From Rhizobium sp. N324 (GTDB lineage: Bacteria; Pseudomonadota; Alphaproteobacteria; Rhizobiales; Rhizobiaceae), in the NCBI RefSeq assembly GCF_001664485.1, contig NZ_CP013630.1, positions 1,491,001 through 1,555,000 of the forward strand: a stretch of DNA of 64,000 bases. Reading direction: 5' to 3'. Shown one piece after another: positions 1-8,491 of the stretch. Positions within the stretch are counted from its first letter, which is position 1. Each line of letters opens with the position of its first letter. A model generated the notes under the pieces. It was not told where the DNA came from, did no database searches, and saw nothing but the letters and a program-made list of their open reading frames with translations. The translations under genes and the position numbers were made by a program.

Positions 1-1
1 C

Positions 2-124
2 GTCGATGCCATCAACGACGCCAAGGCCTATGTGACCGGCAAAAAGCTGCTGGAATCCGGGATCAACCCCGACCGATCGATTCTCGCCGACCCCTCAGCC
101 GATCTCAAGGGCTTGCTCGGCTGA
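2..124 (+). CDS. 3' end of an unidentified protein gene
   Basis: An open frame runs in from the window edge and stops at TGA 122-124, giving about 40 C-terminal residues that end in ADLKGLLG. The codon bias resembles the neighbouring genes, which supports it being real. The fragment shows no catalytic motif, signal or membrane segment, and I do not recognise the family. The tRNA-Ser gene follows about 250 bp downstream. Confidence 0.6.
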   Translation, partial: VDAINDAKAYVTGKKLLESGINPDRSILADPSADLKGLLG

Positions 125-375
125 GCCGGACACCCACCCGTCGCCAAGAATCGCCGGCCACACGCTGTTCTGCGCCCGGCAATCCTCTCGGACGCCGGGC
201 GGCAAAACGCCACTACGCCGTCGAAGAGAACGAAGCGCGATCAAAATCCGCCGATCCCGCCAGGAAATGCGGTCTGTTTGCGCAACCGGCCGAAATGCCG
301 CCCACTGCATTTCTTCTGGTGAAAGCTCAAAAAACCCTTGCATTCCCAGACCGGTCGCCATAGTTAGGCCGCACC

Positions 376-466
376 GGAGAGGTGGCCGAGTGGTCGAAGG
401 CGCTCCCCTGCTAAGGGAGTATACGTCAAAAGCGTATCGTGGGTTCGAATCCCATCTTCTCCGCCA
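376..466 (+). tRNA. tRNA-Ser (anticodon GCT)
   Basis: A class II tRNA of 91 nt with encoded CCA. The acceptor arm GGAGAGG pairs with CTTCTCC (one G-T wobble). The anticodon stem CTCCC/GGGAG encloses loop CTGCTAA with anticodon GCT at 410-412. A long variable arm (about GTATACGTC/AGCGTATC) and T-loop TTCGAAT follow. It decodes AGC/AGU serine codons. No integrase gene or attachment-site duplication is seen next to it. Confidence 0.97.
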
Positions 467-1051
467 TCTTGATTTTTCCCAGTTCAATTCAATTCACGCG
501 GAAAACCATTTCCGCTTGGGCGACTTATGTCTCGTGATCGCTGGGCGGTCATGCCTTGCGATCGCGCAATAAGAGAATCGCTCCGCCTCGAGCATGAGAA
601 TCGCCAGCGGGGAATCATCGCCCGCTCGCATCCCCGACACGCAACGAAACCGAATCCGTGCATGTCTGGTTACGCTTGCCGCAGTGGCGATATCTCGTCC
701 GGCATCAGGATTTCGTCAAAAAAGCGTTCCAAATATGTTGCGCAGCTCATGTCCAGATCACTGTTGGTCCGACCTAAGCTGCCGCAAAACCAAGGTTTTC
801 TTAACAAAGCATAAAGGAAATCAGGGCCGGCTGCCCGACTTGTGTCCTTTGAGCAACAGGAAGTCGGGAAGGCTCCCTGAAACCCCCCATCCGAGTAAGT
901 TGGTGATTGCGTGACGGCTTCCGTCTTGTATTTTCAGCGTCGGAAGCAAGGGCGACTGATCGTCCACTTCTTGCAACACGGGAATGGGGCAGGGAACGCT
1001 GCTCAGCGAAAGATCCCAAACCCGAACGAAACTTTGAATTGGAGGTCATTT
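467..1051. other. 585-bp intergenic leader between tRNA-Ser and the porin gene
   Basis: The overlapping short frames here lack a ribosome binding site and consistent codon bias, so I call no gene. The region ends in GGAGG at 1041-1045, the ribosome binding site of the porin gene. No convincing sigma-70 hexamer pair was found. A highly expressed porin often has a long regulated leader, so promoters or an sRNA target could lie here, but none can be shown by eye. Confidence 0.5.
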
Positions 1052-2074
1052 ATGAACATCAAGAGCCTTCTTCTCGGCTCCGCTGCTGCTCTCGCAGTAG
1101 TTTCCGGTGCTCAGGCTGCTGACGCTATCGTTGCTGCCGAGCCGGAACCGGTTGAATACGTTCGCGTCTGCGACGCATACGGCACCGGCTACTTCTACAT
1201 CCCGGGCACCGAAACCTGCCTCAAGATCAACGGCTACATCCGTTTCCAGGTTAACGTCGGCGAAGACGTCGGCGGCGATTCGGACTGGGATGCCGTTACC
1301 CGCGGTCAGGTTCAGTTCACGGCCAAGAGCGACACCGAGTATGGTCCGCTGACCGGCGTCATCGTCATGCAGTTCAATGCTGACAATGCCACCGACCAGA
1401 CCTCCAAGCTCGACTCCGCTTACCTCGACATCGCCGGCTTCCGCGCTGGTCTGTTCTACAGCTGGTGGGACGACGGCCTCTCCGGCGAAACCGATGATAT
1501 CGGTTCTGTCGTAACGCTGCATAACTCCATCCGTTATCAGTACGAAACCTCCGACTTCTACGCTGGCATCAGCGTCGACGAACTGGAAGACGGCGTTTAC
1601 AAGGCCGGCGAAGAAGCCAACAACGTTGGCGTCGCTGTTGGTCTCGGCGGCAAGGCCGGCGCATTCAGCTACCAGGTCACTGCCGGCTACGACGTCGATA
1701 ATGACGACGGTGCTATCCGTGCAATGGGTACGGTTGACATCGGTCCCGGCACGCTCGGCCTCGCCGGCGTATACTCCACCGGCCCGAACTCCTACTACTC
1801 TTCGGCTGAGTGGGCTGTTGCTGCTGAATACGCTATCAAGGCAACCGACAAGCTGAAGATCACCCCGGCCGTTCAGTACTACGGCAACTACTTCGGCGGT
1901 GGCAAGGCTGTTCCGGATGACTTCGACGGTCTCGGCGATGCCTGGAAGGTCGGTCTGACGGTTGATTACCAGATCGTCGACAACTTCTACGCCAAGGCTT
2001 CGGTTCAGTACCTCGATCCGGATGATGGCGACGACTCCACGACGGGCTACTTCCGTCTGCAGCGTTCGTTCTAA
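1052..2074 (+). CDS. ropA: outer membrane porin, RopA/Omp2b type
   Basis: The 340-residue product has a classic signal peptide (MNIKSLLLGSAAALAVVSGA, cleavage after AQA at about residue 22). The mature protein starts with the Porin_2 family pattern: CDAYG, then FYIPGTETCLKINGY with the paired cysteines typical of rhizobial and Brucella porins. It ends in a terminal Phe after alternating aromatic beta strands (FRLQRSF), the outer-membrane insertion signal. It forms a diffusion channel in the outer membrane. The start at 1052 is chosen because GGAGG lies 6 nt upstream and the signal peptide begins there; the longer frame to 911 has no support. A terminator follows directly. Several RopA-like paralogues are usual in Rhizobium, so the exact symbol is tentative. 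Confidence 0.93.
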   Translation: MNIKSLLLGSAAALAVVSGAQAADAIVAAEPEPVEYVRVCDAYGTGYFYIPGTETCLKINGYIRFQVNVGEDVGGDSDWDAVTRGQVQFTAKSDTEYGPLTGVIVMQFNADNATDQTSKLDSAYLDIAGFRAGLFYSWWDDGLSGETDDIGSVVTLHNSIRYQYETSDFYAGISVDELEDGVYKAGEEANNVGVAVGLGGKAGAFSYQVTAGYDVDNDDGAIRAMGTVDIGPGTLGLAGVYSTGPNSYYSSAEWAVAAEYAIKATDKLKITPAVQYYGNYFGGGKAVPDDFDGLGDAWKVGLTVDYQIVDNFYAKASVQYLDPDDGDDSTTGYFRLQRSF

Positions 2075-2099
2075 TCTGATCTGACTTCGGTCAATCAGG

Positions 2100-2127
2100 A
2101 AAGCCCGGCTCTTGAGCCGGGCTTTTT
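2100..2127 (+). terminator. rho-independent terminator of the porin gene
   Basis: A perfect stem AAGCCCGGCT (2101-2110) / AGCCGGGCTT (2115-2124) with a CTTG loop is followed by a short T run. It lies 26 bp after the porin stop codon. Confidence 0.9.
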
Positions 2128-2178
2128 GCATTGAGGGATCGCAGCGTCTGCCAGCTGGCCGGCTTCCATGAGGTCGAT

Positions 2179-2223
2179 GCATGTCGCCCGGAGGTGCGTC
2201 GCGGTTCGGGGGCAACGACATGT
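2179..2223. repeat. short palindromic intergenic repeat, family 1 copy A
   Basis: An imperfect palindrome starts GCATGTCG and ends CGACATG, with a central CGGTTCGGG arm pairing with CCCGG. The same layout recurs at 32324-32372 and 57253-57299, and a variant is at 29451-29494. All copies lie between genes. It resembles the short mosaic palindromes known from rhizobial genomes. Confidence 0.75.
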
Positions 2224-2275
2224 GTTACGGCAACGCGCGAGCGCATCGCGTGTATCAATTTTAAAGCGGTGGCTC

Positions 2276-3172
2276 CTATCGGCAGGAGGTGAGAAAAGCT
2301 CGAATCGCTGCAGGGATATCGCCGTGATGCAAAAGGGGGGCATGCCCCTGTCCTTCGGCGGTATGCAGGATCAGATTCGGATGCCGACGGGCCATTTCAT
2401 CGGCCGTCTCCTTTGAGAGCAGAGACGTATTTTCGCCACGGATCAGCATCAGCGGAAATCGACACAGGTTTTCGAACTGCGCCCAGAGATCGGGCAACGG
2501 CTGGCTGAGATCGACTGATTTCACCGCCTCAGCGATCGCCGGATCGAAATCGGAGACCGGTCTTCCGCCGACGTCGCGATAAAGGGCCAGCGCCATCTCG
2601 CGCCAATCTTCCCCTCCAAGCGCGGTAAACGACGCGCCGTGATTTTCCTTCACTATATCGACCGCCTCGCTCCAGTCCGCCGGCCTTCTACCGCTGTTGA
2701 GATAATCGCGGATCAGCGCCAGCCCCTTGGCCTCGATGACAGGCCCGATATCGTTGAGGATGACGGCCTCAAGAAGATCCGGCCGTGTCGCCGCGATCAG
2801 ATGCAACATCAGCCCGCCCCGGGACGTGCCGATGAAGATCGCCCGCTCGACGCCCAGCGCCGCGCAGGCCGTGACGACGTCGCCGGCCTCGATGGCGAGA
2901 TTGTAGTTCGCCTTGTTCTCATCCGATGCCGAGGCTCCCCGCCCGCGCGAATCGAGCGCGATGACACGGTGCGGCACCATTGTGTCCTGAGAGAGAAGCA
3001 GCGCAAGCTGATGGAAATCCCGCGTATTGCGGGTCAGGCCGGGCAGGCAGATGATCGGCAGCCGTCCTGCGGTCGCCGTCTCGCCTGGCCGGTAGTCGCG
3101 GGCATAAAGCTTCAACCCGTCGGAAGACGTGTAAAATCGCTCCTGGAACCCGCTTGTATCCGTCTCCGCCAT
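2276..3172 (-). CDS. alpha/beta-fold hydrolase
   Basis: The 298-residue cytoplasmic protein has the alpha/beta hydrolase core: the strand and oxyanion region LPIICLPGLTRNTRDFH (about 40-55), DSRGRGAS (about 74-81), the nucleophile elbow GTSRGGLM (Ser near 114), a late acid in the RGENTS segment, and a catalytic His in the C-terminal EGQGHAPLLH. No signal peptide is present. It is a single gene, convergent with the porin gene. The substrate is unknown; esterase, lactonase and haloperoxidase-like relatives all share this pattern. Confidence 0.88.
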   Translation of the reverse strand: MAETDTSGFQERFYTSSDGLKLYARDYRPGETATAGRLPIICLPGLTRNTRDFHQLALLLSQDTMVPHRVIALDSRGRGASASDENKANYNLAIEAGDVVTACAALGVERAIFIGTSRGGLMLHLIAATRPDLLEAVILNDIGPVIEAKGLALIRDYLNSGRRPADWSEAVDIVKENHGASFTALGGEDWREMALALYRDVGGRPVSDFDPAIAEAVKSVDLSQPLPDLWAQFENLCRFPLMLIRGENTSLLSKETADEMARRHPNLILHTAEGQGHAPLLHHGDIPAAIRAFLTSCR

Positions 3173-3236
3173 CGCATCCCTCGAGGGTTGTTGATCCCGA
3201 AGATGTAGCCTGGTTTTTAAACCGCGCCAAACGACT

Positions 3237-5312
3237 TCAGGAGGCGCTGCGTCCGCCGATCAGGTCGCGCTCGATATCGGTGGGCTGGCCGAGGCGGGCC
3301 TTGTAAACCTCGTAGTTCTCCATCACTCGCTGCACGTAGTTGCGCGTTTCGGGGAAGGGGATGCGTTCGATCCAGTCGACGATGTCGTCGATCGATCTGC
3401 CGCGCGGATCGCCGTAGCGGCCGATCCATTCAGGCACCCGCTTCGGCCCGGCATTATAGGCGATGAAGGTGAGGATATAGGAGCCGCCGAAGGCCTCGAT
3501 CTGTTCGCCGAGATAATGCGCACCAAGCGTCGCATTATAGCCGGCATCGGCGGTCAGCTTGTCCTTCGAATAGGCGATGTTGTGGCGCTTGGCCACCGCC
3601 TGGGCCGTCCCCGGCAGAAGCTGCAGCAAGCCGCGTGCGTTCGCCGCTGAAACGGCTGCCGGGTTGAATGCGCTTTCCTGCCGGGCGATTGCATAGGCAA
3701 GGGCCTTGCCGGATCCAGAAATATTGGCATTCGCCGGGATGACGCCGACCGGAAAGGCGAGCGCTGCGACATCGATGCCGCGTCCATAGGCGATCTTGCC
3801 GATCTGCAGCGACAGATGATGGTCGCCGGATTGCTCGGCCTGTGCCGCAAGCACAGCCAGTTCACCGGGGCTCTGCAGCTGATCGGCGAGCGCGAGATAG
3901 AGAGTATCGGCCCGCCATCCATGGCCGGCGGCCTCCAGCCGGGCGATTGCCTTCACGGCTTCGCGGGCCTGGAAGCGTTGCCGGTCGGCCGCGCTCGGCG
4001 CGGGATAGGTAACGTTCAGCGTCTTTCGCCCCAGCCGTTCCGCTGCGAGCTGGCCATAGAAGGTGCCGGGAAAAGTCGCAGCCTTCGCATAGAATTCGCT
4101 GGATTTGCCAGGACCGCCGGCCTCAGCCGCTCGTCCGAGCCAATACCAGGCGCGTGACACCGAGATCGGTCCGTTCGATGTCTGCAGAATCTTGCGGAAG
4201 TGTTTTTCCGCCGCAGTCGGGTCCTGCAGGCCGCGCAGCGCATACCATCCGGCATGGAATTCAGCCTCGACGATATCGGTCGGGCTCGTTGCGGCGTAGT
4301 TGGCGACGATGCGATAGGCAGGCTTGAACTGGCCCTGGTCGACGAGACCACGGCTGACGATGCGCTGCTCGTTCCACCACTCGCCGGAATTGACGAGCTC
4401 GCTGCGCTCGGGCGGCATCTGCTCCAGCAGTGCTGCCGCCTCGGCATATTTGTCCTGCTTGCGCAAATATTCGATCCGCGCAAACAGCAGGCCGGCATCG
4501 CTGCGCCATCTGGTATCGACGGCGTCGAGCAGGGCGCCGGCATTGCCGGCTTTGGCGTCGACGGCAGCCCAGGCCTTGTAGAGCGACTGCGCCTGGCCCA
4601 TGTCGCCGAAGCGCTTGGCCTGCGCCACCCGGCCGCGATACATTAGATAGTCCATCCGCGCCTTGTGGTCGGCCGGCGTCAACAGCGCTGAGAATTCGAT
4701 GAGGATCTTGTCCTCGGTCGCCTTGTCGAGAGCCTCTCCGCGCCAGACTTTGCGGATATATTTCGCCGCCTGCGCCTGCTTGCCGGTTGCAACCAACGCC
4801 CGGCCGAGGATGACGGCGCCCTGCATCGTCTCAGGCGCGGTATCGCCGAAGGCGGCAAGCACGGCTGAGGGAGCGGGGTTTTCGTCATAGAGCGCGCGTT
4901 CGGAATAGGCGCGCAGCCGCGAAAGGCCCGGCCAGCTCTTAAGCTCCTGCGCAGCGCTGGCGATTTCGTAGGAAGGAACGCCCTTCAAGCCGGAAACGGC
5001 GATCGCCCAGGTGAGGATATGGCGATCGAGCGTACCGTCGGGCATATTGTCGCGGATCGACAGCGCCAGCCGTGGGTCCTTGTCGGAAAGCGCATCGAGG
5101 CCGGCTTTCAGGTCGCTGTTGACAGGTGCGATTGCCGGATTGCGCGGAATGGCGCCTGTTGTGATCGATTCGGGTATGGCGGTCTCGGGAATGAAGCCGA
5201 GCGGCTTGACGCCGGGCACCGACGTGCTTTCACCGGGAAGCGGCGACGCTACACTGCTCCACGCGGCGGCAACGAGGCCGAAGGCGGACAGAATCAGGAC
5301 AGCTTTCTTCAT
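3237..5312 (-). CDS. soluble lytic murein transglycosylase (Slt70-like)
   Basis: About 691 residues. An N-terminal signal peptide (MKKAVLILSAFGLVAAAW) precedes a long alpha-helical repeat region typical of the Slt70 superhelical ring. A C-terminal SLT domain follows with catalytic Glu in IARQESAFNP (about residue 545), then GLLQLLPGTA and the AYNAGP motif. The enzyme cleaves peptidoglycan glycan strands in the periplasm, leaving 1,6-anhydromuramic ends. The start at 5312 is chosen because the signal peptide begins there; an in-frame ATG at 5345 would put 11 extra residues before it. It is divergent from dapA, as often seen in rhizobia. Confidence 0.93.
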   Translation of the reverse strand: MKKAVLILSAFGLVAAAWSSVASPLPGESTSVPGVKPLGFIPETAIPESITTGAIPRNPAIAPVNSDLKAGLDALSDKDPRLALSIRDNMPDGTLDRHILTWAIAVSGLKGVPSYEIASAAQELKSWPGLSRLRAYSERALYDENPAPSAVLAAFGDTAPETMQGAVILGRALVATGKQAQAAKYIRKVWRGEALDKATEDKILIEFSALLTPADHKARMDYLMYRGRVAQAKRFGDMGQAQSLYKAWAAVDAKAGNAGALLDAVDTRWRSDAGLLFARIEYLRKQDKYAEAAALLEQMPPERSELVNSGEWWNEQRIVSRGLVDQGQFKPAYRIVANYAATSPTDIVEAEFHAGWYALRGLQDPTAAEKHFRKILQTSNGPISVSRAWYWLGRAAEAGGPGKSSEFYAKAATFPGTFYGQLAAERLGRKTLNVTYPAPSAADRQRFQAREAVKAIARLEAAGHGWRADTLYLALADQLQSPGELAVLAAQAEQSGDHHLSLQIGKIAYGRGIDVAALAFPVGVIPANANISGSGKALAYAIARQESAFNPAAVSAANARGLLQLLPGTAQAVAKRHNIAYSKDKLTADAGYNATLGAHYLGEQIEAFGGSYILTFIAYNAGPKRVPEWIGRYGDPRGRSIDDIVDWIERIPFPETRNYVQRVMENYEVYKARLGQPTDIERDLIGGRSAS

Positions 5313-5524
5313 CCGGGATCTCGCAACGAAAACACGCCCTGCCATTTGGCTAGAGGCATCTTAACGAAACCTTACCGTACCAGGTAAAATTCATTCACAT
5401 CTGCTATCGGAATTTGCCCTAAACCGAACTCTACGCGCTTGTCGCGATGATTTCGGCGCTCTATGGTGCGCAAAATATTCATGGAATGCGGCCGAAGCAA
5501 GGATTTGGTCGTGAGGAGCTTTGC

Positions 5525-6409
5525 ATGTTCAATGGGTCCATCCCCGCCCTCGTCACTCCTTTCACGGATGCCGGACTGATCGACGAAGACAGCTTCGCCG
5601 CCCATGTCGATTGGCAGATCAAGGAAGGCAGCAGCGGCCTTGTTCCTGTCGGCACGACGGGCGAATCCCCGACGCTGTCGCATGCAGAGCACAAGCGGGT
5701 CGTGGAATTGTGCATCGAGGTGGCTGCAAAACGTGTTCCCGTCATGGCCGGCGCCGGTTCGAACAATACGGGTGAGGCGATCGAGCTTGCCCAGCATGCC
5801 GAAAAGGTCGGCGCCGACGCTGTTCTGGTCGTCACGCCTTATTACAACAAGCCGACGCAAAAGGGTTTGATCGCACATTTTTCGGCGATTGCCGAGGCCG
5901 TCGATCTGCCGATCTATATCTACAATATCCCCGGCCGCTCGGTTGTCGACATGACGCCGGAAACGATGGGCGCGCTTGCCAAGGCGCATGGCAATATCGT
6001 CGGCGTCAAGGATGCGACGGGCAAGATCGAGCGCGTCTCCGAACAGCGCATCACCTGCGGCAAGGATTTCCGGCAATTGTCCGGCGAGGACGCGACGGCG
6101 CTCGGCTTCAACGCCCATGGCGGCGTCGGCTGTATTTCGGTCACGGCCAATGTCGCCCCGCGCCTTTGCGCCGATTTCCAGGCAGCGACGCTGAAAGGCG
6201 ACTATGCCAGCGCGCTGGAATATCAGGACCGGCTTATGCCGCTGCACAAGGCGATCTTCCTTGAGCCGGGTCTTTGCGGCGCCAAATACGGTCTCTCCCG
6301 GCTTGGCCGCATGAGCCGCAACGTCCGCTCGCCGCTGCTGTCGACGCTGGAGCCGGCAACGGAAGCGGCAATCGACGCGGCGCTGCGCCATGCCGGGCTG
6401 CTGAACTGA
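5525..6409 (+). CDS. dapA: 4-hydroxy-tetrahydrodipicolinate synthase
   Basis: The 294-residue TIM-barrel enzyme condenses pyruvate with aspartate semialdehyde, the first committed step of lysine and meso-diaminopimelate synthesis. Visible motifs are the GTTGES phosphate-loop-like segment (43-48), Tyr133 in YIYNIPGRS and the Schiff-base Lys162 in GVKDATGK. The length matches E. coli DapA. The start at 5525 has GAGGAG 7 nt upstream; the longer frame from 5447 is not needed. smpB follows 96 bp downstream and is probably co-transcribed. Confidence 0.97.
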   Translation: MFNGSIPALVTPFTDAGLIDEDSFAAHVDWQIKEGSSGLVPVGTTGESPTLSHAEHKRVVELCIEVAAKRVPVMAGAGSNNTGEAIELAQHAEKVGADAVLVVTPYYNKPTQKGLIAHFSAIAEAVDLPIYIYNIPGRSVVDMTPETMGALAKAHGNIVGVKDATGKIERVSEQRITCGKDFRQLSGEDATALGFNAHGGVGCISVTANVAPRLCADFQAATLKGDYASALEYQDRLMPLHKAIFLEPGLCGAKYGLSRLGRMSRNVRSPLLSTLEPATEAAIDAALRHAGLLN

Positions 6410-6505
6410 GGAGACCGGACGTCTTCACAAGGCCGGGTCGTTCCCTTACATAGAGGGCAAGCAATGAGGGCGCGGTTTTTCACGCGCCTCGAAGGGAATA
6501 TTGTC

Positions 6506-6985
6506 ATGGCCCCCAAAGGCAGCCAGCGTGTGGTGAACAAGGTCGTGGCCGAAAACCGCAAGGCCCGCTTCAACTACGAAATCATCGATACCTACGAGGC
6601 CGGTCTCGTGCTGATGGGCACGGAGGTCAAATCGCTGCGTGAGGGCAAGGCCAATATCGCCGAATCCTATGCGTCGGATGAGGGCGGCGAGATCTGGCTG
6701 ATCAACTCCTACCTGCCGGAATATCTGCAGGCGAACCGCTTCAATCACGAACCGCGCCGGCGCCGCAAGCTGCTTTTGTCGGGCCGTGAAATCCATCGCC
6801 TGCGCTCTGCCGTCAACCGCGAGGGCATGACGCTGATCCCGCTGAAGATCTATTTCAACGACCGCGGTCGGGCGAAGATGGAGCTGGCGCTCGCCAAGGG
6901 CAAGAAACTGCATGACAAGCGCGAGTCCGAGAAGGAGCGCGATTGGAACCGGCAGAAGAGCCGCCTGCTGAAGGATAACGGCTGA
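6506..6985 (+). CDS. smpB: SsrA-binding protein SmpB
   Basis: The 159-residue protein binds tmRNA and delivers it to stalled ribosomes for trans-translation. The oligonucleotide-binding barrel is clear: [28 protein letters not shown], then the basic C-terminal tail with [10 protein letters not shown] that enters the decoding centre. The start at 6506 gives the family-typical [10 protein letters not shown] beginning. The dapA-smpB order is common in alphaproteobacteria. Confidence 0.97.
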   Translation: MAPKGSQRVVNKVVAENRKARFNYEIIDTYEAGLVLMGTEVKSLREGKANIAESYASDEGGEIWLINSYLPEYLQANRFNHEPRRRRKLLLSGREIHRLRSAVNREGMTLIPLKIYFNDRGRAKMELALAKGKKLHDKRESEKERDWNRQKSRLLKDNG

Positions 6986-7019
6986 CCACGCCGCTTGGGC
7001 GGTGATTGCCGTCTCCGGA

Positions 7020-7604
7020 TCATTCTTGGAAATCGCTGGCCGGGGCGACGACTTCGACTTGGCGCGGCGCCCGCTCTGCGGGATCGCGACCGATTTCGGC
7101 TTTCAAAGACAAGAGATCGATGAAGTGGTCGGCCTGGCGTCGCAGGTCGTCGGCGATCATCGGCGGCTGCGTCGCCATCGTCGAGATTACCGAGACCTTG
7201 CGGCCTCTGCGCTGTAGCGCCTCGACCAGGTTGGTGAAGTCGCCGTCGCCCGAGAAGATGACGAGATGATCGACCGTTTCGGATTGTTCCATGGCGTCGA
7301 TCGCAAGCTCGATGTCCATGTTGCCCTTGATCTTTCGGCGTCCCATGGAATCTGTGAATTCCTTGGCGGGCTTGGTGACGACCTTGTAGCCGTTATAGTC
7401 GAGCCAGTCGATCAGCGGCCGGATCGAGGAATATTCCTGATCCTCGATCAGCGCGGTGTAATAGTAGGCGCGCAGGAGGTAACCGCGTTTCTGGAATGCT
7501 TTCAAGAGCTTGCGGTAATCTATGTCGAAACCGAGGCTCTTGGATGCAGCGTAGAGGTTGGCGCCGTCAATGAAGAGTGCAATTTTTTCGCGTGGGTCAA
7601 ACAT
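7020..7604 (-). CDS. NYN-domain protein (LabA/DUF88 family)
   Basis: The 194-residue protein has the PIN-like NYN fold. The acidic residues are visible as ALFIDGANLYA (Asp near residue 13), MDIELAIDAM (about 95-104) and IFSGDGDFTNLV (about 115-126). These are the metal-binding positions of this putative RNase family. It converges on smpB. The target RNA is unknown; bacterial relatives such as LabA affect gene expression. Confidence 0.88.
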   Translation of the reverse strand: MFDPREKIALFIDGANLYAASKSLGFDIDYRKLLKAFQKRGYLLRAYYYTALIEDQEYSSIRPLIDWLDYNGYKVVTKPAKEFTDSMGRRKIKGNMDIELAIDAMEQSETVDHLVIFSGDGDFTNLVEALQRRGRKVSVISTMATQPPMIADDLRRQADHFIDLLSLKAEIGRDPAERAPRQVEVVAPASDFQE

Positions 7605-7900
7605 CGCTTACCAATCCAATGAGAGCAATCGAAATCCGCAGGACCAAAATTCAATAAAATCAATAATTTGTGTGTTGATTTTGCTCTGATCCATACTTTA
7701 ACAATTATTCATATATGAAAGATTTAGGGCACGATTCGGCATATTCCAAGCAACCATAGGTGGAATTGTGACATTCTCCATGGAAATTTAGTTCGGCCCT
7801 TTATAAAGACGAGGGGAGCCGGAACGAAAAACTTGTATTTGCCCGGTTTTAATTGTATCGGGCGTGCTAATCCCGAAATGACGACCGTAAAGGACAGGCA

Positions 7901-8305
7901 ATGGCCCGTGTCACAGTTGAAGATTGCATCGACAAGGTGGAGAACCGCTTTGAGCTGGTTCTGCTCGCCAGCCATCGCGCCCGGCTGATTTCCCAGGGCG
8001 CCTCGATCACCATCGATCGCGACAACGACAAGAACCCGGTCGTCGCCCTGCGCGAAATCGCCGACGAGACGCTTTCGCCCGACGACCTCAAGGAAGATCT
8101 GATCCATTCGCTGCAGAAGCATGTCGAAGTCGACGAGCCCGAGCCCGATCCGGCCAGCATGATTGCCGCCGGCGGTGTCGCCGCAGCCGACAGCGAAGAG
8201 CAGGATGATCTGCCTGAGACGATCACTTTCGACCAGATGTCGGAAGAAGAGCTGCTTGCCGGTATCGAAGGCCTGGTGCCGCCGGAAAAGAGCGACGACT
8301 ACTAA
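7901..8305 (+). CDS. rpoZ: DNA-directed RNA polymerase omega subunit
   Basis: The 134-residue protein starts [20 protein letters not shown], the conserved omega N-terminus, followed by the AxxRAR-like segment [12 protein letters not shown]. An acidic C-terminal extension is typical of rhizobial RpoZ. It helps assemble the beta' subunit and mediates ppGpp effects on the polymerase. AAAGGA lies 9 nt upstream of the ATG. It precedes rsh, as in E. coli rpoZ-spoT, but a terminator-like hairpin separates them here. The 300-bp upstream gap is AT-rich with no other gene. Confidence 0.96.
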   Translation: MARVTVEDCIDKVENRFELVLLASHRARLISQGASITIDRDNDKNPVVALREIADETLSPDDLKEDLIHSLQKHVEVDEPEPDPASMIAAGGVAAADSEEQDDLPETITFDQMSEEELLAGIEGLVPPEKSDDY

Positions 8306-8441
8306 GCGCGCAGGCCGATCCTGGTCGTGTGTGATCCCGGTCGCATGCGAACAGGAAAAGTTTCATGCGATGCGAAAGAGCGATGATTACCAATCGTCAA
8401 TCTTGCGCCTTTATTGCTTAGGCATATTATTGCCCATGTGT

Positions 8442-8475
8442 GCGCCAATCGTTGATTGGCGCGCTTTTATTTTTA
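8442..8475 (+). terminator. terminator-like hairpin just in front of rsh
   Basis: A perfect 9-bp stem GCGCCAATC (8442-8450) / GATTGGCGC (8454-8462) with loop GTT is followed by GCTTTTATTTTT. This is a textbook rho-independent terminator. It lies between rpoZ and rsh, ending about 3 nt before the rsh ribosome binding site (GGAG, 8478-8481). It either ends rpoZ transcripts or attenuates rsh. Confidence 0.85.
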
Positions 8476-8491
8476 CCGGAGTGGCTTTGGA

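Noticed and set aside
376..466. tRNA-Ser as an integration site for an island
   Set aside because: No integrase gene, no duplicated 3' tRNA end, and only ordinary core genes follow.
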